Shown: positions 34,384 to 44,616, counted from the first letter of the stretch. The stretch: 64,000 nucleotides of DNA from an uncultured bacterium (GCA_903873965.1 CAIQQO010000201.1:18957-82956); one strand, 5' to 3'. Notes: generated by a model from the letters alone, not told the origin. Made by a program: numbers and translations.

Positions 34384-35730
34384 TTACGACGAAACAGCCT
34401 TAAGGTTCTGACGCATGGCAGGCAGGCTGCGCAGACCAAGCCACGCTGTCTGTAGAATCATGCCGGTGCAGAATGCCACGAGCCCGATGTAAATACCGCT
34501 GATGGTCGAAAACATCACGCCGGCAATCAGGATGCCGCCAACGACGACCAGATAGACGATGACGGATTCCGTGATACCGCGCGTGCGACGGCTGTGCAGA
34601 ATCGTTCCCTGGAACCAGCTCTGCAAGGCTGCCATGGCAGGCATGGGCAGCACCAGCCACAATCCGATTCGGGCTATATCAGCCAGATTGGGTGGTAACG
34701 CCGCGAGGCGGCTGAACCACAATTGTGACAAGGGCGTGGCTGCAATGCCGATGAGCAGCGCGGTGGTGATTACCAGAACAATGGCCATGAACGTGCGCAG
34801 CGAACGGGCAGCGCCGGGGCGATCGAGGAACGTGACGACGACCTCGTTAAGCGCAATCCCGGGGCTTTGCAGCATAAAAAGGAGTCCATGAATGACCGGC
34901 CATACAGCCAGCGAAATGATGGGATTGGGCATGCGGCTGAGCGCCGCGCTGCCCAGTGGTTCAATTAACAGGCTGATCAACGCGGTCATGACCAGCGGCA
35001 CATAGAAGGTGAAAAAGCTGCGCGCGGTGAGTGCGGGTTCAACGGCAGGCGCCGCCCTGAGCTTTTCGCGCAAGACGGGTTGCACACGCCAGCCGATGAA
35101 GATGGCTTCTGCCAGTACGCCTATTCCAACGGCTGCCGCGCCAACCGCCGCGCCGGGCATGGCAGTGGCGAAGAAGCCGATGGCCAGCGCGATAATCTCG
35201 GACCCCAGCCGAACCATGGTGCCTGCGCCAATATCGCGTGAGTGGCCAAATCGGATCAAAACGCCCTGATTAAAACGGCGATAGGCGATGGACCATGACC
35301 ACGGCAGCATGAACATCAGCCCCAGCCGGCCAGGCTCAACGATCTCAGCTGGCGCACCTAAGATGCCTTGCACGACCAGGTTGTAGACAGGCGTAAAGGC
35401 GACGACAAACTGCACTATCGTGAGGATCAAGCCCGCGATTCGCATGAACTTGCGGATTTTCACATACGAAGCCCAGTCCTTGCTCAATGTCGTCGACGCC
35501 GCCAGTAGCATGATGATGGGCGACTCCATAATCAACGCCAGCGGCAGCACAATGCCACCGTAAGCGGCGAGGTTGATTTCGGGATTGGGCAAACGCGCCA
35601 TAACGGCGCTGACAGCCGGCAATTCGATGGCCATCAGTAGCCAGCTCGCGGCTAGAGGCCACCACGTTTTGATAATGCGGCGGATCTGGGTGGCTTGTGT
35701 TTCGGATGAAGTAGTGGGGATTGCGGTCAT
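34384..35730 (-). CDS. MOP-superfamily flippase-like membrane protein (MATE-like)
   Basis: The 448-residue protein has about 12 helices in two related halves: LPNPEINLAAYGGIVLPLALIMESPIIMLL (first) and MPNPIISLAVWPVIHGLLFMLQSP (second), quoted in parts. Internal duplication is typical of MATE/polysaccharide exporters. It cannot be assigned to a substrate. The ATG at 35730 is preferred; the ORF-track start at 35778 translates the palindromic control region. The -10 box TATACT lies only about 10 bases from this ATG, so the mRNA may be nearly leaderless. Confidence 0.75.
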   Translation of the reverse strand: MTAIPTTSSETQATQIRRIIKTWWPLAASWLLMAIELPAVSAVMARLPNPEINLAAYGGIVLPLALIMESPIIMLLAASTTLSKDWASYVKIRKFMRIAGLILTIVQFVVAFTPVYNLVVQGILGAPAEIVEPGRLGLMFMLPWSWSIAYRRFNQGVLIRFGHSRDIGAGTMVRLGSEIIALAIGFFATAMPGAAVGAAAVGIGVLAEAIFIGWRVQPVLREKLRAAPAVEPALTARSFFTFYVPLVMTALISLLIEPLGSAALSRMPNPIISLAVWPVIHGLLFMLQSPGIALNEVVVTFLDRPGAARSLRTFMAIVLVITTALLIGIAATPLSQLWFSRLAALPPNLADIARIGLWLVLPMPAMAALQSWFQGTILHSRRTRGITESVIVYLVVVGGILIAGVMFSTISGIYIGLVAFCTGMILQTAWLGLRSLPAMRQNLKAVSS

Positions 35731-35780
35731 GTGACCGCTAGTATAGTGGATGTCAGACATCGTGTTGATGTCTGACATCC
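35723..35780 (-). promoter_or_regulatory. Promoter with tandem palindromic operators before the flippase-like gene
   Basis: Two near-identical palindromes, GATGTCAGACATC (35749-35761) and GATGTCTGACATC (35767-35779), are separated by five bases and also pair with each other as a 14-base inverted repeat. TATACT at 35740-35745 (minus strand) fits a -10 box; a weak TCAACA about 17 bases upstream would be the -35 and lies between and across the operators. A further palindrome, GCGGTCA-TG-TGACCGC, covers the ATG. The TGTC-GACA core resembles GntR-type operators; no such regulator is adjacent. Confidence 0.7.
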
Positions 35781-35794
35781 GTACTGACAGGAGA

Positions 35795-36841
35795 CTATTT
35801 CACGACAGGCGCTGCTTTGGCAGCATCGTTCGGGATGGTCAAGGCCGCATAAACATACGCAGTCTTGCCGTTATAGGTAATCTGATACCAGGTGCCTGTG
35901 CCCGCAATGCCGGTCACGGGCAGAATTTGGCCCTTGGTTGCTACACCAACAATGTTGGTGTCGTTGATTTCGGGCGTGCTGCGGACGTTCAACCCGACGT
36001 TGGAGTTCGCAATCGTCTGGGCGCTGCCGGAATTGGCTGCGACAACGGGAACCACTGCACTGGAATTGCCATCAACGGCCGAGGGGACGAAGCCGGCGCC
36101 ATTGCAGATGCCAGGTCCGCTCGCTGGGAGCACTTCGAAGCACGAGTCATCCGCGTAGATGTCGTTGTGTTCCACCGGAATGTCAGCATTAGACTGGATT
36201 AGCACCAGCACGCTGCTATTGGTCGGCGTCGCGTCAACGGATATTTGCGCGTACTTATCGTAAGGTTGGGCCCAGTCAGAGCACTTCAGCGCGGGGCTGA
36301 CCATGTTACGCGGTCCGCCATCCACTTGAATGCATACGCGAACCTTGAGGTTGCCATCTTTAGTCGATCTGGCAGGCGTGAGGTTTTCATTGCTGGACCA
36401 CAATTGCACCCAGGAAGTGAAGCGCATGGGTTTGCCAACAGGCACGTTATTCACAACCTGCATGATGCCGGCAGCATGATTCAGCGCGAAGTAGTTAAAC
36501 CATCGATCAGCGCCGCCCCCAGTGTGTACGCGCTCGGGGTAAATGCTGGCAAATACGGGGCGGAATTCGGGCGTGCGGTAGTGTTGATCGCGCGCATCAA
36601 CTCCGGGAGGTGACTCTTCCCAGAATCCCACCCAGCTCCAAGTTACATTGATCTCACCGCGCCCGCCAAAATACACGCCCGGGTGCTCGTGGCTTGGATT
36701 GCTGAGCAGGTTAAGCCCAGGTCCCCACGGCTCTTGAACTGTCGTCTTGGCCAGTACCGGCGTCGCATTCATTGCTAGTGCGAGCGCACTGGCAGCAATG
36801 GCGGAAGCGGCTCCGCTACGGATTATCTTCTCGAACTTCAT
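35795..36841 (-). CDS. Secreted protein with C-terminal SH3b domain
   Basis: The 348-residue protein starts at MKFEKIIRSG (36841), with GGAGAAGG about ten bases upstream. A signal peptide ends near MNATPVLAKT. Residues about 40-240 form a beta-rich domain (LLSNPSHEHPGVYFGGRGEINVTW; ICIQVDGG-like VCIQVDGGPRN), similar in layout to carbohydrate-binding CBM4/9-type domains. The last 70 residues are an SH3b domain (GLNVRSTPEINDTNIVGVATKGQ...YVYAAL), which often binds cell-wall peptides or glycan. It is a likely surface protein; no catalytic site is seen. Confidence 0.82.
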   Translation of the reverse strand: MKFEKIIRSGAASAIAASALALAMNATPVLAKTTVQEPWGPGLNLLSNPSHEHPGVYFGGRGEINVTWSWVGFWEESPPGVDARDQHYRTPEFRPVFASIYPERVHTGGGADRWFNYFALNHAAGIMQVVNNVPVGKPMRFTSWVQLWSSNENLTPARSTKDGNLKVRVCIQVDGGPRNMVSPALKCSDWAQPYDKYAQISVDATPTNSSVLVLIQSNADIPVEHNDIYADDSCFEVLPASGPGICNGAGFVPSAVDGNSSAVVPVVAANSGSAQTIANSNVGLNVRSTPEINDTNIVGVATKGQILPVTGIAGTGTWYQITYNGKTAYVYAALTIPNDAAKAAPVVK

Positions 36842-36971
36842 ATATATTAGCCTTCTCCTCATGAAAGTAACGGAATCTACAAGGTGGTAGTTATACCATA
36901 GTCAATTGTCTAAATGCCTACTCTACGGCTACGATATATAAACGCGGATACAGCATTTGAGTAGTGACCGA

Positions 36972-37012
36972 TAACAAAACAGCCCCGCATGCAGTGAGCA
37001 TACAGGGCTGTT
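36972..37012 (-). terminator. Intrinsic terminator after groEL
   Basis: On the minus strand ACAGCCCTGTATGC and GCATGCGGGGCTGT form a long stem around TCACT, followed by TTTTGTT. It begins 24 bases after the groEL stop. Confidence 0.85.
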
Positions 37013-37035
37013 GTTGTTTGAATGAGAACGGTGAC

Positions 37036-38685
<1,650 letters not shown>

Positions 38686-38712
38686 CTACTCTCCTAAGAG
38701 TGAACGGAATTA

Positions 38713-39027
38713 CTATTCCACGACCGCCAGAATATCGCTCTCTTTCAGGATGAGCAGTTTGCGGCCATCAACCTTGACTTCGGTGCCGGCGTACTTCGCG
38801 TACAGCACCTGATCGCCGACTTTGACGTCCATTGGCAAACGCTTGCCATCGTCATCAGAGCGGCCGGGGCCAGTCGCCAGGATCAAACCCTTTTGGGGCT
38901 TCTCTTTGGCTGTCTCGGGGAGCACCAGTTTGCCACCGGCAAAGGTCTGCTCGTCTTCATCGACAGACTCGATCACTACGCGGTCCGCTAATGGGCGTAG
39001 GTTCAACTTTCCTTCAGTTTTCGCCAT
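38713..39027 (-). CDS. groS: Co-chaperonin GroES
   Basis: The lid of the GroEL chamber. I start it at [17 protein letters not shown] (39027), where GGAGG lies eight bases upstream, giving 104 residues, the normal length. The 23 extra residues in the ORF-track version are leader sequence. The mobile loop is [19 protein letters not shown], and the family end [15 protein letters not shown]...[11 protein letters not shown] is present (quoted in part). It is the first gene of the groES-groEL operon. Confidence 0.98.
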   Translation of the reverse strand: MAKTEGKLNLRPLADRVVIESVDEDEQTFAGGKLVLPETAKEKPQKGLILATGPGRSDDDGKRLPMDVKVGDQVLYAKYAGTEVKVDGRKLLILKESDILAVVE

Positions 39028-39096
39028 CTTAAAATCCTCCGAATTGATTGATGGTGGCTTCTTAGCACCATCATTTTTCAACTGAGTGTCTTGCAT

Positions 39097-39122
39097 TTAG
39101 CACTCATTGTTCTGAGTGCTAA
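39097..39122. promoter_or_regulatory. CIRCE element (HrcA operator), downstream copy
   Basis: TTAGCACTC and GAGTGCTAA are perfect 9-base arms of the heat-shock operator CIRCE. The spacer is eight bases (ATTGTTCT) instead of the usual nine. It lies between the groES promoter and start, in the 5' leader. Confidence 0.93.
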
Positions 39123-39133
39123 CAACGGGTCAG

Positions 39134-39162
39134 ATCATAGCATCCGGACTAACGGTTGTCAA
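39134..39162 (-). promoter_or_regulatory. Consensus sigma-70 promoter of groES-groEL
   Basis: On the minus strand TTGACA (39157-39162) and TATGAT (39134-39139) are separated by exactly 17 bases. Transcription would start near 39126, just before the downstream CIRCE element. Confidence 0.92.
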
Positions 39163-39169
39163 GGGGTTT

Positions 39170-39196
39170 TTAGCAATCTAGTTAATAGAGTGCTAA
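39170..39196. promoter_or_regulatory. Second, degenerate CIRCE element upstream of the promoter
   Basis: TTAGCAATC-tagttaata-GAGTGCTAA has the normal nine-base spacer and one mismatch from CIRCE. It lies just upstream of the -35 box, so the promoter is bracketed by two sites. HrcA bound at both could loop or block the promoter. Confidence 0.8.
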
Positions 39197-39277
39197 AGAG
39201 AAGGCAGAAGTCAGAGATCAGAGACTAGATATTAGAAATCAGAAGCAAGAGACAAGAGATAAGAAGCAAGAGGAACA
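39197..39277 (+). repeat. Purine-rich degenerate tandem repeat
   Basis: About 80 bases of nearly pure A/G built from imperfect 18-20-base units such as AGAAGTCAGAGATCAGAGAC and AGAAATCAGAAGCAAGAGAC. Its GAAGTCAGA core is the same as in the tract at 20985. It lies between the second CIRCE site and the convergent-side Uma2 gene. Confidence 0.6.
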
Positions 39278-39379
39278 CTCTGATGACAAATGGTCACTTC
39301 GAGCAAGCTGGTTTCCCCCGACAAGACCTATGTCACGTCCAACACCACTAACCGTCCCAACGACTCTCTTCATTACGTT

Positions 39380-39895
39380 TCACGTTTCATGCCCCAGATC
39401 CTCAATCATGCCCCAATATGCCATCATCGTCCAGATATCGGGTAGCTGGGTGAACCATACCACGGGAAAGCTAAGCTCCACGATGGCAGTAGAGAAGTGC
39501 AGGTCGGCCACATCAGGTGGAATAAGGTCATACTTCCATGCTGCATTTGCCTGATACAGGAAGAAGCGACCGCTATCGGCCTCAATCTGCCAATATTCAA
39601 GCATGTGCGCACGTGCGTAGAGTGCCTGCAGTTTCTTGCGGACAGGCTGCGGTGTTTGCCGGTGAATGATATCAATTGCCAGAAGTGGCGCGCTGGCAGT
39701 GTCATCAGGCATGGCAGGATTGCCGGCGACGAACATGACATCAGGCGCGAGTATATTGTCGCCGCCAGCCTGAATCAGCGCACCTTTTCCAATGACCGTC
39801 CCAAGCTTGTAGGCGTCTACCGGTATGGCAAGCAGGTTGACGCACCATGACTGCATTCTTGCCTGCTGCGTGGCGGTACTGGGTGTAAATTCCAT
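39380..39895 (-). CDS. Uma2-family protein (restriction-endonuclease fold)
   Basis: The 171-residue protein (start MEFTPSTATQ at 39895, which avoids overlap with the upstream gene) has the Uma2 pattern: GDNILAPDVMFVAG, PLLAIDIIHRQT and LEYWQIEADSG, which place the PD-(D/E)xK residues D, D and E. Uma2 proteins are abundant in Chloroflexota and cyanobacteria, occur in many copies, and have no firmly known role. The final GHET* comes from an ATGAAACGTGAAACGT repeat tract, so the end may be recent. It is third in a minus-strand unit with YwqG-like and HNH lipoprotein genes. Confidence 0.8.
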   Translation of the reverse strand: MEFTPSTATQQARMQSWCVNLLAIPVDAYKLGTVIGKGALIQAGGDNILAPDVMFVAGNPAMPDDTASAPLLAIDIIHRQTPQPVRKKLQALYARAHMLEYWQIEADSGRFFLYQANAAWKYDLIPPDVADLHFSTAIVELSFPVVWFTQLPDIWTMMAYWGMIEDLGHET

Positions 39896-39903
39896 AGGAA
39901 ATT

Positions 39904-40497
39904 CTACTTTGTCATCAACGCGAACGCTTTGTGCCAATCGGTGGCAATCATGATCTGCGCCTCTTTGAGTGTCATTTCGCCGGAACAGACCTGATCATGC
40001 AAAAAGTTCTCCACCTTGTCTTTTTCCCGAAATCCCGGTTTTGGAGCAGCTAATTCCGGCCACAGGTTGGAGATATCGTTTGAACCGCCCAGTTCAAGGC
40101 TGACAAGGTGATCCACTTCGTACTCGCCTGCTGTGCGGCTTTTGATGCCATAAGAAGCGTAGACTGCATTCTTGAGGCTTTCCGGCACATTACGAACCGA
40201 TTTTGAGTAGCCCGGGACGCATATCATGGCTTTGGTAGCATCCGGGAAAATATCACCCGGGGTGCAGCCGTGATCCTGCACGCCGCCAGACGCCTTGCAG
40301 CCACTGGTCTTCGTTTGTACGCCCCATTTGTACGACGTGGCGGGCACGGCAGTTTTCTTTACCGTGCCCGTTTGTGGGACGGAGGTGCCGCTATCGGTTG
40401 ATGTGTCGGCAGGAAGATCATTGGGTACGACAATCGTGCATCCAGTTGCACTGACCAGCATCACAACGCAGGCAAGAAGCAGGAACCATCTTCGCAT
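39904..40497 (-). CDS. Secreted HNH-type nuclease-like lipoprotein
   Basis: The 197-residue protein starts with a signal peptide ending in a lipobox, VSATGC, then a Thr/Ser-rich linker. The C-terminal 100 residues carry an HNH-like core: YEVDHLVSLELGGSNDISNLWPE, with the D-H and N residues in place, and nearby Cys pairs (GCKASGG, HGCTPGD). HNH folds on the cell surface are known in secreted nucleases and in toxins, but the third catalytic His is not certain here (HDQVC or DWHKAF). It is flanked by YwqG-like and Uma2 genes on the same strand. Confidence 0.8.
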   Translation of the reverse strand: MRRWFLLLACVVMLVSATGCTIVVPNDLPADTSTDSGTSVPQTGTVKKTAVPATSYKWGVQTKTSGCKASGGVQDHGCTPGDIFPDATKAMICVPGYSKSVRNVPESLKNAVYASYGIKSRTAGEYEVDHLVSLELGGSNDISNLWPELAAPKPGFREKDKVENFLHDQVCSGEMTLKEAQIMIATDWHKAFALMTK

Positions 40498-40506
40498 ATC
40501 AAAACC

Positions 40507-41361
40507 TCATTCAGACTGTAGAACCACCCACACATTATCGAAATGGCGCAGTGCCAGATCGTTGCGCTTAATCCAGAAATAGATCATACCGGTGTTGGCC
40601 CACCGCATTCCGGATAGGTCATCGGAATCCACCTGCAACAACAATAGCCAGTCATTTGCATCGGCTAGCAGTGCAGCGGCTTCAGGATCATCTGAACTGG
40701 TCACACCGTTGGCGACCAATTGGCACTGCCCGCGCATATCGTCCTGAATAGTGTCGGGATGCCCAAGCAAGCGATGCTTGGCATCTGGGCTTGCCTTATG
40801 GCTGGGAAATGCCGCATACACCGCTTCGTAGCGAACCTGTTCTTCCAGCGACCACATGAGCGAAGGCAGATCGGTGCCCGGGTTGACTGGCAGTGTTGGC
40901 TCCGCATTAAAGGCAACGCTGCATGCCTTGAACTGTGCTTCTGGCGCGAGGCCATCAGGCGCTGGCCGGCGCTGGAGTTGACCTTCACTCAGATCGTTGA
41001 CAAAAATGACCTGTCTGCCCGCGCGATCTCCAGGGTCTGAGCCATATGACTCCTGCGCAGCGTCGTAGAAAAACCACAACATGCCGGAAGTGGGCAGGAT
41101 CGACGCGCCATCCAACTGATTAAGCTCGTCCAGGCGAATCTGGGCAACAAATGACATCGGCGCACCATTGAGTTCAGGCCACTCAAAGGCGTCGGGTAGA
41201 TCGGGCAGTCCGCCCAGTTTTGACGCACCGATCGTAATCTCGTTTTCCTCGGCCAACGTCGCCGATAAGCGTATTGATGGCAACACCAGCTTGTCCACCG
41301 CGTGTACCATTTGTGTTAATCCAACCGCTGCAAATGTCGAAGCGATGGTATTTGTGTCCAT
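40507..41361 (-). CDS. YwqG-family protein (DUF1963)
   Basis: A 284-residue cytoplasmic protein with the YwqG/DUF1963 pattern: SKLGGLPDLPDAFEWPELNGAPMSFVAQIRLDELN (quoted in part), LWFFYD, KHRLLGHPDTIQDDM and LLLLQVDSDD...GMRWANTGMIYFWI near the end. The fold is an all-beta one that is widespread but without a defined reaction. It begins the three-gene minus-strand unit with the HNH lipoprotein (10 bases apart) and the Uma2 gene. Confidence 0.88.
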   Translation of the reverse strand: MDTNTIASTFAAVGLTQMVHAVDKLVLPSIRLSATLAEENEITIGASKLGGLPDLPDAFEWPELNGAPMSFVAQIRLDELNQLDGASILPTSGMLWFFYDAAQESYGSDPGDRAGRQVIFVNDLSEGQLQRRPAPDGLAPEAQFKACSVAFNAEPTLPVNPGTDLPSLMWSLEEQVRYEAVYAAFPSHKASPDAKHRLLGHPDTIQDDMRGQCQLVANGVTSSDDPEAAALLADANDWLLLLQVDSDDLSGMRWANTGMIYFWIKRNDLALRHFDNVWVVLQSE

Positions 41362-41436
41362 AATCTTGTTCGTACCCCTCCCTGATGGAAGTTGAAGAAA
41401 TCAATGCTGGAATCATCTCACAAAGCGGCGGGTTTG

Positions 41437-42396
41437 TCAGCGTAGGGATCGCGCCTGTGAACGAAATCGGGCGCGATAGTCGCGCGGTGTGATGCCGAGT
41501 GCGGTGCGGAAGGCGCGCGAGAGCTGGGCAGAATCACCGAAGCCGGACTGTTGGGCGATCTCGGTGATGGATAAGGCGGTTGTGCGCAGGAGCGTCTGGG
41601 CATGGGCAAGGCGCAGGCCGCGCAGATAGGTGGCTGGTGGCTGACCCACCTCGCGCGTGAAGATTTCAGAAAAATGGCTGGGCGACAGGAAGGCCAGTGC
41701 TGCCAGTTGAGAAACGGTGAGGTCTTCGGCAAAGCGTGATTCGCAGATCCGTAAAATATCGGTCAGCGACAACCCGCCGGCGGCGTGATGACTATTGATG
41801 CTGGTTTCGGCAGTGATGGAAGTCGTTGGTCCTTCGCTGCGCACGCGCGCCAGATAAATCAGTAGCCTGAACATCAAGCTGCGCACAATGATGGTGGCCA
41901 CGGCTTCCGACCTATTCATCTCAGCAACAATGTCTTCGACGATGTGTTCTACGGCGAGATCATGCGGTGGCGTCAGGTGCAACTGGTAGTCGTTGATGGA
42001 CTCTGCCTTCCGGTCTTTGACAGGAATGATGATGTTGTGGAAACCTACTTGCGTGCTGAGAGCATCGAGTTCAGCGTCGCTGAACAGTTGCGCCTGAAAG
42101 CAGAACGCTTCGGCGCGCAAGGCGCGATAGTCACGATAACCCACAATGGATCCGGGCGGTGTGATATAGACATCCCCGGCGCGAATAGGGTAGGGATGAT
42201 CGTTGATGACGTGCAGGCCGCGCCCGCCGCGAATGACGTATAACGCATAAAAATCCACGTGTTGATACAACCCGGTATGGTTACCTTCGTCATAGCGTTG
42301 ATGCAGCACAGCCAGAGGCAAACCAGCGCGCCAGCAACGTTCGCGGTATGAGCTGAAAAACTCCTGCGTTACCCGAGTGGGTTGTTGTAATGACAT
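41437..42396 (-). CDS. AraC-family transcriptional regulator
   Basis: A 319-residue regulator with an N-terminal cupin-like effector domain (about 25-115; FYALYVIRGGRGLHVI, GDVYITPPGSIVGYRD) and two C-terminal helix-turn-helix units (about 210-315; LTVSQLAALAFLSPSHFSEIF, LSITEIAQQSGFGDSAQLSRAF). Cupin-AraC proteins usually sense sugars. It is divergent from the PhyH-family dioxygenase and the sugar genes beyond, which are its likely targets; about 170 bases separate the two starts. Confidence 0.92.
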   Translation of the reverse strand: MSLQQPTRVTQEFFSSYRERCWRAGLPLAVLHQRYDEGNHTGLYQHVDFYALYVIRGGRGLHVINDHPYPIRAGDVYITPPGSIVGYRDYRALRAEAFCFQAQLFSDAELDALSTQVGFHNIIIPVKDRKAESINDYQLHLTPPHDLAVEHIVEDIVAEMNRSEAVATIIVRSLMFRLLIYLARVRSEGPTTSITAETSINSHHAAGGLSLTDILRICESRFAEDLTVSQLAALAFLSPSHFSEIFTREVGQPPATYLRGLRLAHAQTLLRTTALSITEIAQQSGFGDSAQLSRAFRTALGITPRDYRARFRSQARSLR

Positions 42397-42569
42397 GGTG
42401 TCGTGGTTTGCCGAGAAATCGTCAAATCATCCGGTGAGATTGACAAGTTCATATACCCACTTGCCGATATGATACCCGCAGTGGTCACAGTTCATGTAGG
42501 ATGAGTCGTGATAGCAATGTAATGTCGTTTCTGATTTGCATGTGAATAGTGGATGCTTTGGAGGATTTG

Positions 42570-43349
42570 ATGTTATCGGAAAAGCAAGTGACTGATTTTA
42601 AGGCCAATGGATTTGTCAAAGGTGGGCGTGTTCTGAGCGATGCACAGGTTGAAGAACTCCGTGATCAACTGGCTTTGGTGATTGACGGCAAGGCTGCGCG
42701 CAAGCCGGTGCGTATCGCTAACTTAAGCGGTAAAGACATTGCGCCTGTCTGGCAGATCGTTAACATCTGGGAAGCCAGCGACGCATTCAGCGCTTTGGTG
42801 CACAATCGCCAGATTGTTGAGGAAGTAGCCCAATTGACGAATGCTACGGAGTTGAGATTGTGGCATGACCAGATTCAGTACAAGCCCAAGGCCATTGGCG
42901 GTGTCAATATGTGGCACCAGGACTCGCCTTATTGGCCGAACATCGGTCCCCTGACGGCGCAAGTGACGGCGTGGGTGGCTCTTGATGATGCCGATGCTGA
43001 GAATGGCTGCATGAGCATGGTGCCTGGCACGTACCATTGGGGCGACAACATCGATTTCCTGCACACACTCAGCACCTTTGACAGCATGCCGGCGACGTTC
43101 GACGGCCACGAACTCAAAGTGCAGTTGTGCCCTGTAGAGAAAGGAGCGGTGCACTTTCACCATGCATTGACGTGGCATGGTTCTGCTGCCAACACCAGTG
43201 GTCGCCCCCGTCGCGCCATTGCCTTGCACTACATGACCCAGGATACGGTGTACATCGCATCGGGCAATCACATCATGAAGCCCTTTGTGACAGTACCTGA
43301 CCGCGCCAAGCTCGAAGGCGAACACTTCCCGCAGGTGTGGCCTCAGTAG
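42570..43349 (+). CDS. Phytanoyl-CoA dioxygenase (PhyH)-family protein
   Basis: A non-heme Fe(II)/2-oxoglutarate-type oxygenase of 259 residues from the ATG at 42570, which follows GGAGG; the ORF-track start at 42549 is a GTG and weaker. The iron ligands are in MWHQDSPYW (HxD) and LTWHGSAAN (distal His), and the likely 2-oxoglutarate Arg is in GRPRRAIALHY. The substrate is unknown. An oxygenase in a genome carrying Wood-Ljungdahl genes suggests that the host meets some oxygen. It is divergent from the AraC gene and followed by a palindrome. Confidence 0.88.
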   Translation: MLSEKQVTDFKANGFVKGGRVLSDAQVEELRDQLALVIDGKAARKPVRIANLSGKDIAPVWQIVNIWEASDAFSALVHNRQIVEEVAQLTNATELRLWHDQIQYKPKAIGGVNMWHQDSPYWPNIGPLTAQVTAWVALDDADAENGCMSMVPGTYHWGDNIDFLHTLSTFDSMPATFDGHELKVQLCPVEKGAVHFHHALTWHGSAANTSGRPRRAIALHYMTQDTVYIASGNHIMKPFVTVPDRAKLEGEHFPQVWPQ

Positions 43350-43359
43350 CACCCCCAAG

Positions 43360-43411
43360 CCTTGCGAAGGTTACCAACGAAATCACATCCGTCACGGGAG
43401 CCTTCGCAAGG
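43360..43411. repeat. Inverted repeat between PhyH-like and GalT-like genes
   Basis: CCTTGCGAAGG at 43360-43370 and CCTTCGCAAGG at 43401-43411 are perfect 11-base inverted arms. They start about ten bases past the dioxygenase stop. A transcription end or REP-type element is likely; no T run follows. Confidence 0.5.
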
Positions 43412-43485
43412 TTGCATGCACGAAACCCCATCCTTCCTCGCAAGGGAAACGCTTGCCAGTTTGCTCGCGTTATACTCGGACACGC

Positions 43486-44571
43486 ATGTCCAAACTGACC
43501 AACACATCCTCTCTGCTTACACCTGATCTGCCCGATCTGCTTGCCGCGCTATCGCCTGACCAACGTGCCAGGTTTAACCGCATCTTTAATGTCGAACTGG
43601 TCACTGGTGAGTTGCGCGTACCTGAGCCGATGCATGAATGGGTTGTCGGTCGATTTGGGTCGCTGGATGAGGTTGAGAACCAAAAGATTGTGCGTGTTAC
43701 TAATATCGTGACCTGGGAAGGCGCCATCTTCAATCCCTTGCGCGCGCGCCGCCCGCAACGCTTTCGCGAAGAGCAACATCAACACATGTCTGACCATGAC
43801 GACCTCTTCGCTGATCCGATGCGAATGACGACTGAGGACGTCTATGGTCGCGTGCATGGTCAGTATTGCGTCACGACAAGCAATATTGCGCGCTGGGATG
43901 CGCAGTGCAGCGTTCTGATCTTCAAGGAACCTGATCCACTGGCGTTCACCCGTGATCATCTGCGAGACTACTTTCGTACCAGCCTCAAGTGGGCTGATGC
44001 GGCGCATCGCGTCGACCCAGAAGCGCGCTTCCTGGCATGGATGTGGAACGGTGGCAGTGCGGGTGGCGCCTCAATCCCTCATGCCCATGCGCAGATGGGA
44101 TTGGGTAAGGTGACGCCATATGCGATGGTCGAAGGGCTGCGGCGTGCAGCAGTATCCTATCGAGAGCGCTACGGCGCCGATTATTTCGTTGATCTCGCCA
44201 ACGCGCATAACGATGTTGGGCTGGGATTTAAGGTTGGCGTACTGGATGCTTTCGTCGCTCTTACACCGGCGCGCATGAAAGACACCTGGATTCTCGGTTC
44301 AGCGCTTGATGACACTCTCGCAGATGCAGTACACGATGTTTTGCGCACGCTGATCGACGTCGGAAGTGTACGCGGATTCGACGTGGGTGTGGTGATGCCG
44401 CCCTTGTATGCGCAACCGGGTGATGCATGGGAAGGATTTCCCGTTATTGCGCGCATCCTTGATCGCGGGCGACCTGATGCGCTTTCATCCGATATCGGTG
44501 CCATGGATTTCTTTGGCGCGCGCATCATCGCCGATGATCCGTATCTCACGCGCGCCCTGTTCGCATGGTAG
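43486..44571 (+). CDS. Galactose-1-phosphate uridylyltransferase-like protein
   Basis: The 361-residue HIT-superfamily protein (start MSKLTNTSS at 43486) has the GalT-type motif GGASIPHAHAQM, whose His-x-His-x-Gln carries the nucleotidyl-transfer His, and an earlier NPLRARRPQRF stretch like the GalT N-terminal half. The zinc cysteines of classical GalT are not obvious. It likely moves a nucleotide between sugar phosphates or acts as a phosphorylase. Together with the next gene, a ROK kinase, it suggests a short sugar-activation route. The gene is 45 bases upstream of the kinase gene. Confidence 0.82.
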   Translation: MSKLTNTSSLLTPDLPDLLAALSPDQRARFNRIFNVELVTGELRVPEPMHEWVVGRFGSLDEVENQKIVRVTNIVTWEGAIFNPLRARRPQRFREEQHQHMSDHDDLFADPMRMTTEDVYGRVHGQYCVTTSNIARWDAQCSVLIFKEPDPLAFTRDHLRDYFRTSLKWADAAHRVDPEARFLAWMWNGGSAGGASIPHAHAQMGLGKVTPYAMVEGLRRAAVSYRERYGADYFVDLANAHNDVGLGFKVGVLDAFVALTPARMKDTWILGSALDDTLADAVHDVLRTLIDVGSVRGFDVGVVMPPLYAQPGDAWEGFPVIARILDRGRPDALSSDIGAMDFFGARIIADDPYLTRALFAW

Positions 44572-44616
44572 GCTACGACGTTCTGCGAAATCTACCGCAA
44601 AGGCTACAATACCCAT

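Noticed and set aside
35731-35778. N-terminal extension MSDINTMSDIHYTSGH of the flippase-like protein
   Set aside because: These codons translate the tandem operators and the -10 box, so they are almost surely not protein.
39197-39277. CRISPR-like repeat array
   Set aside because: Units are imperfect, purine-only and without distinct spacers, and no cas gene is near; it is a simple degenerate repeat.
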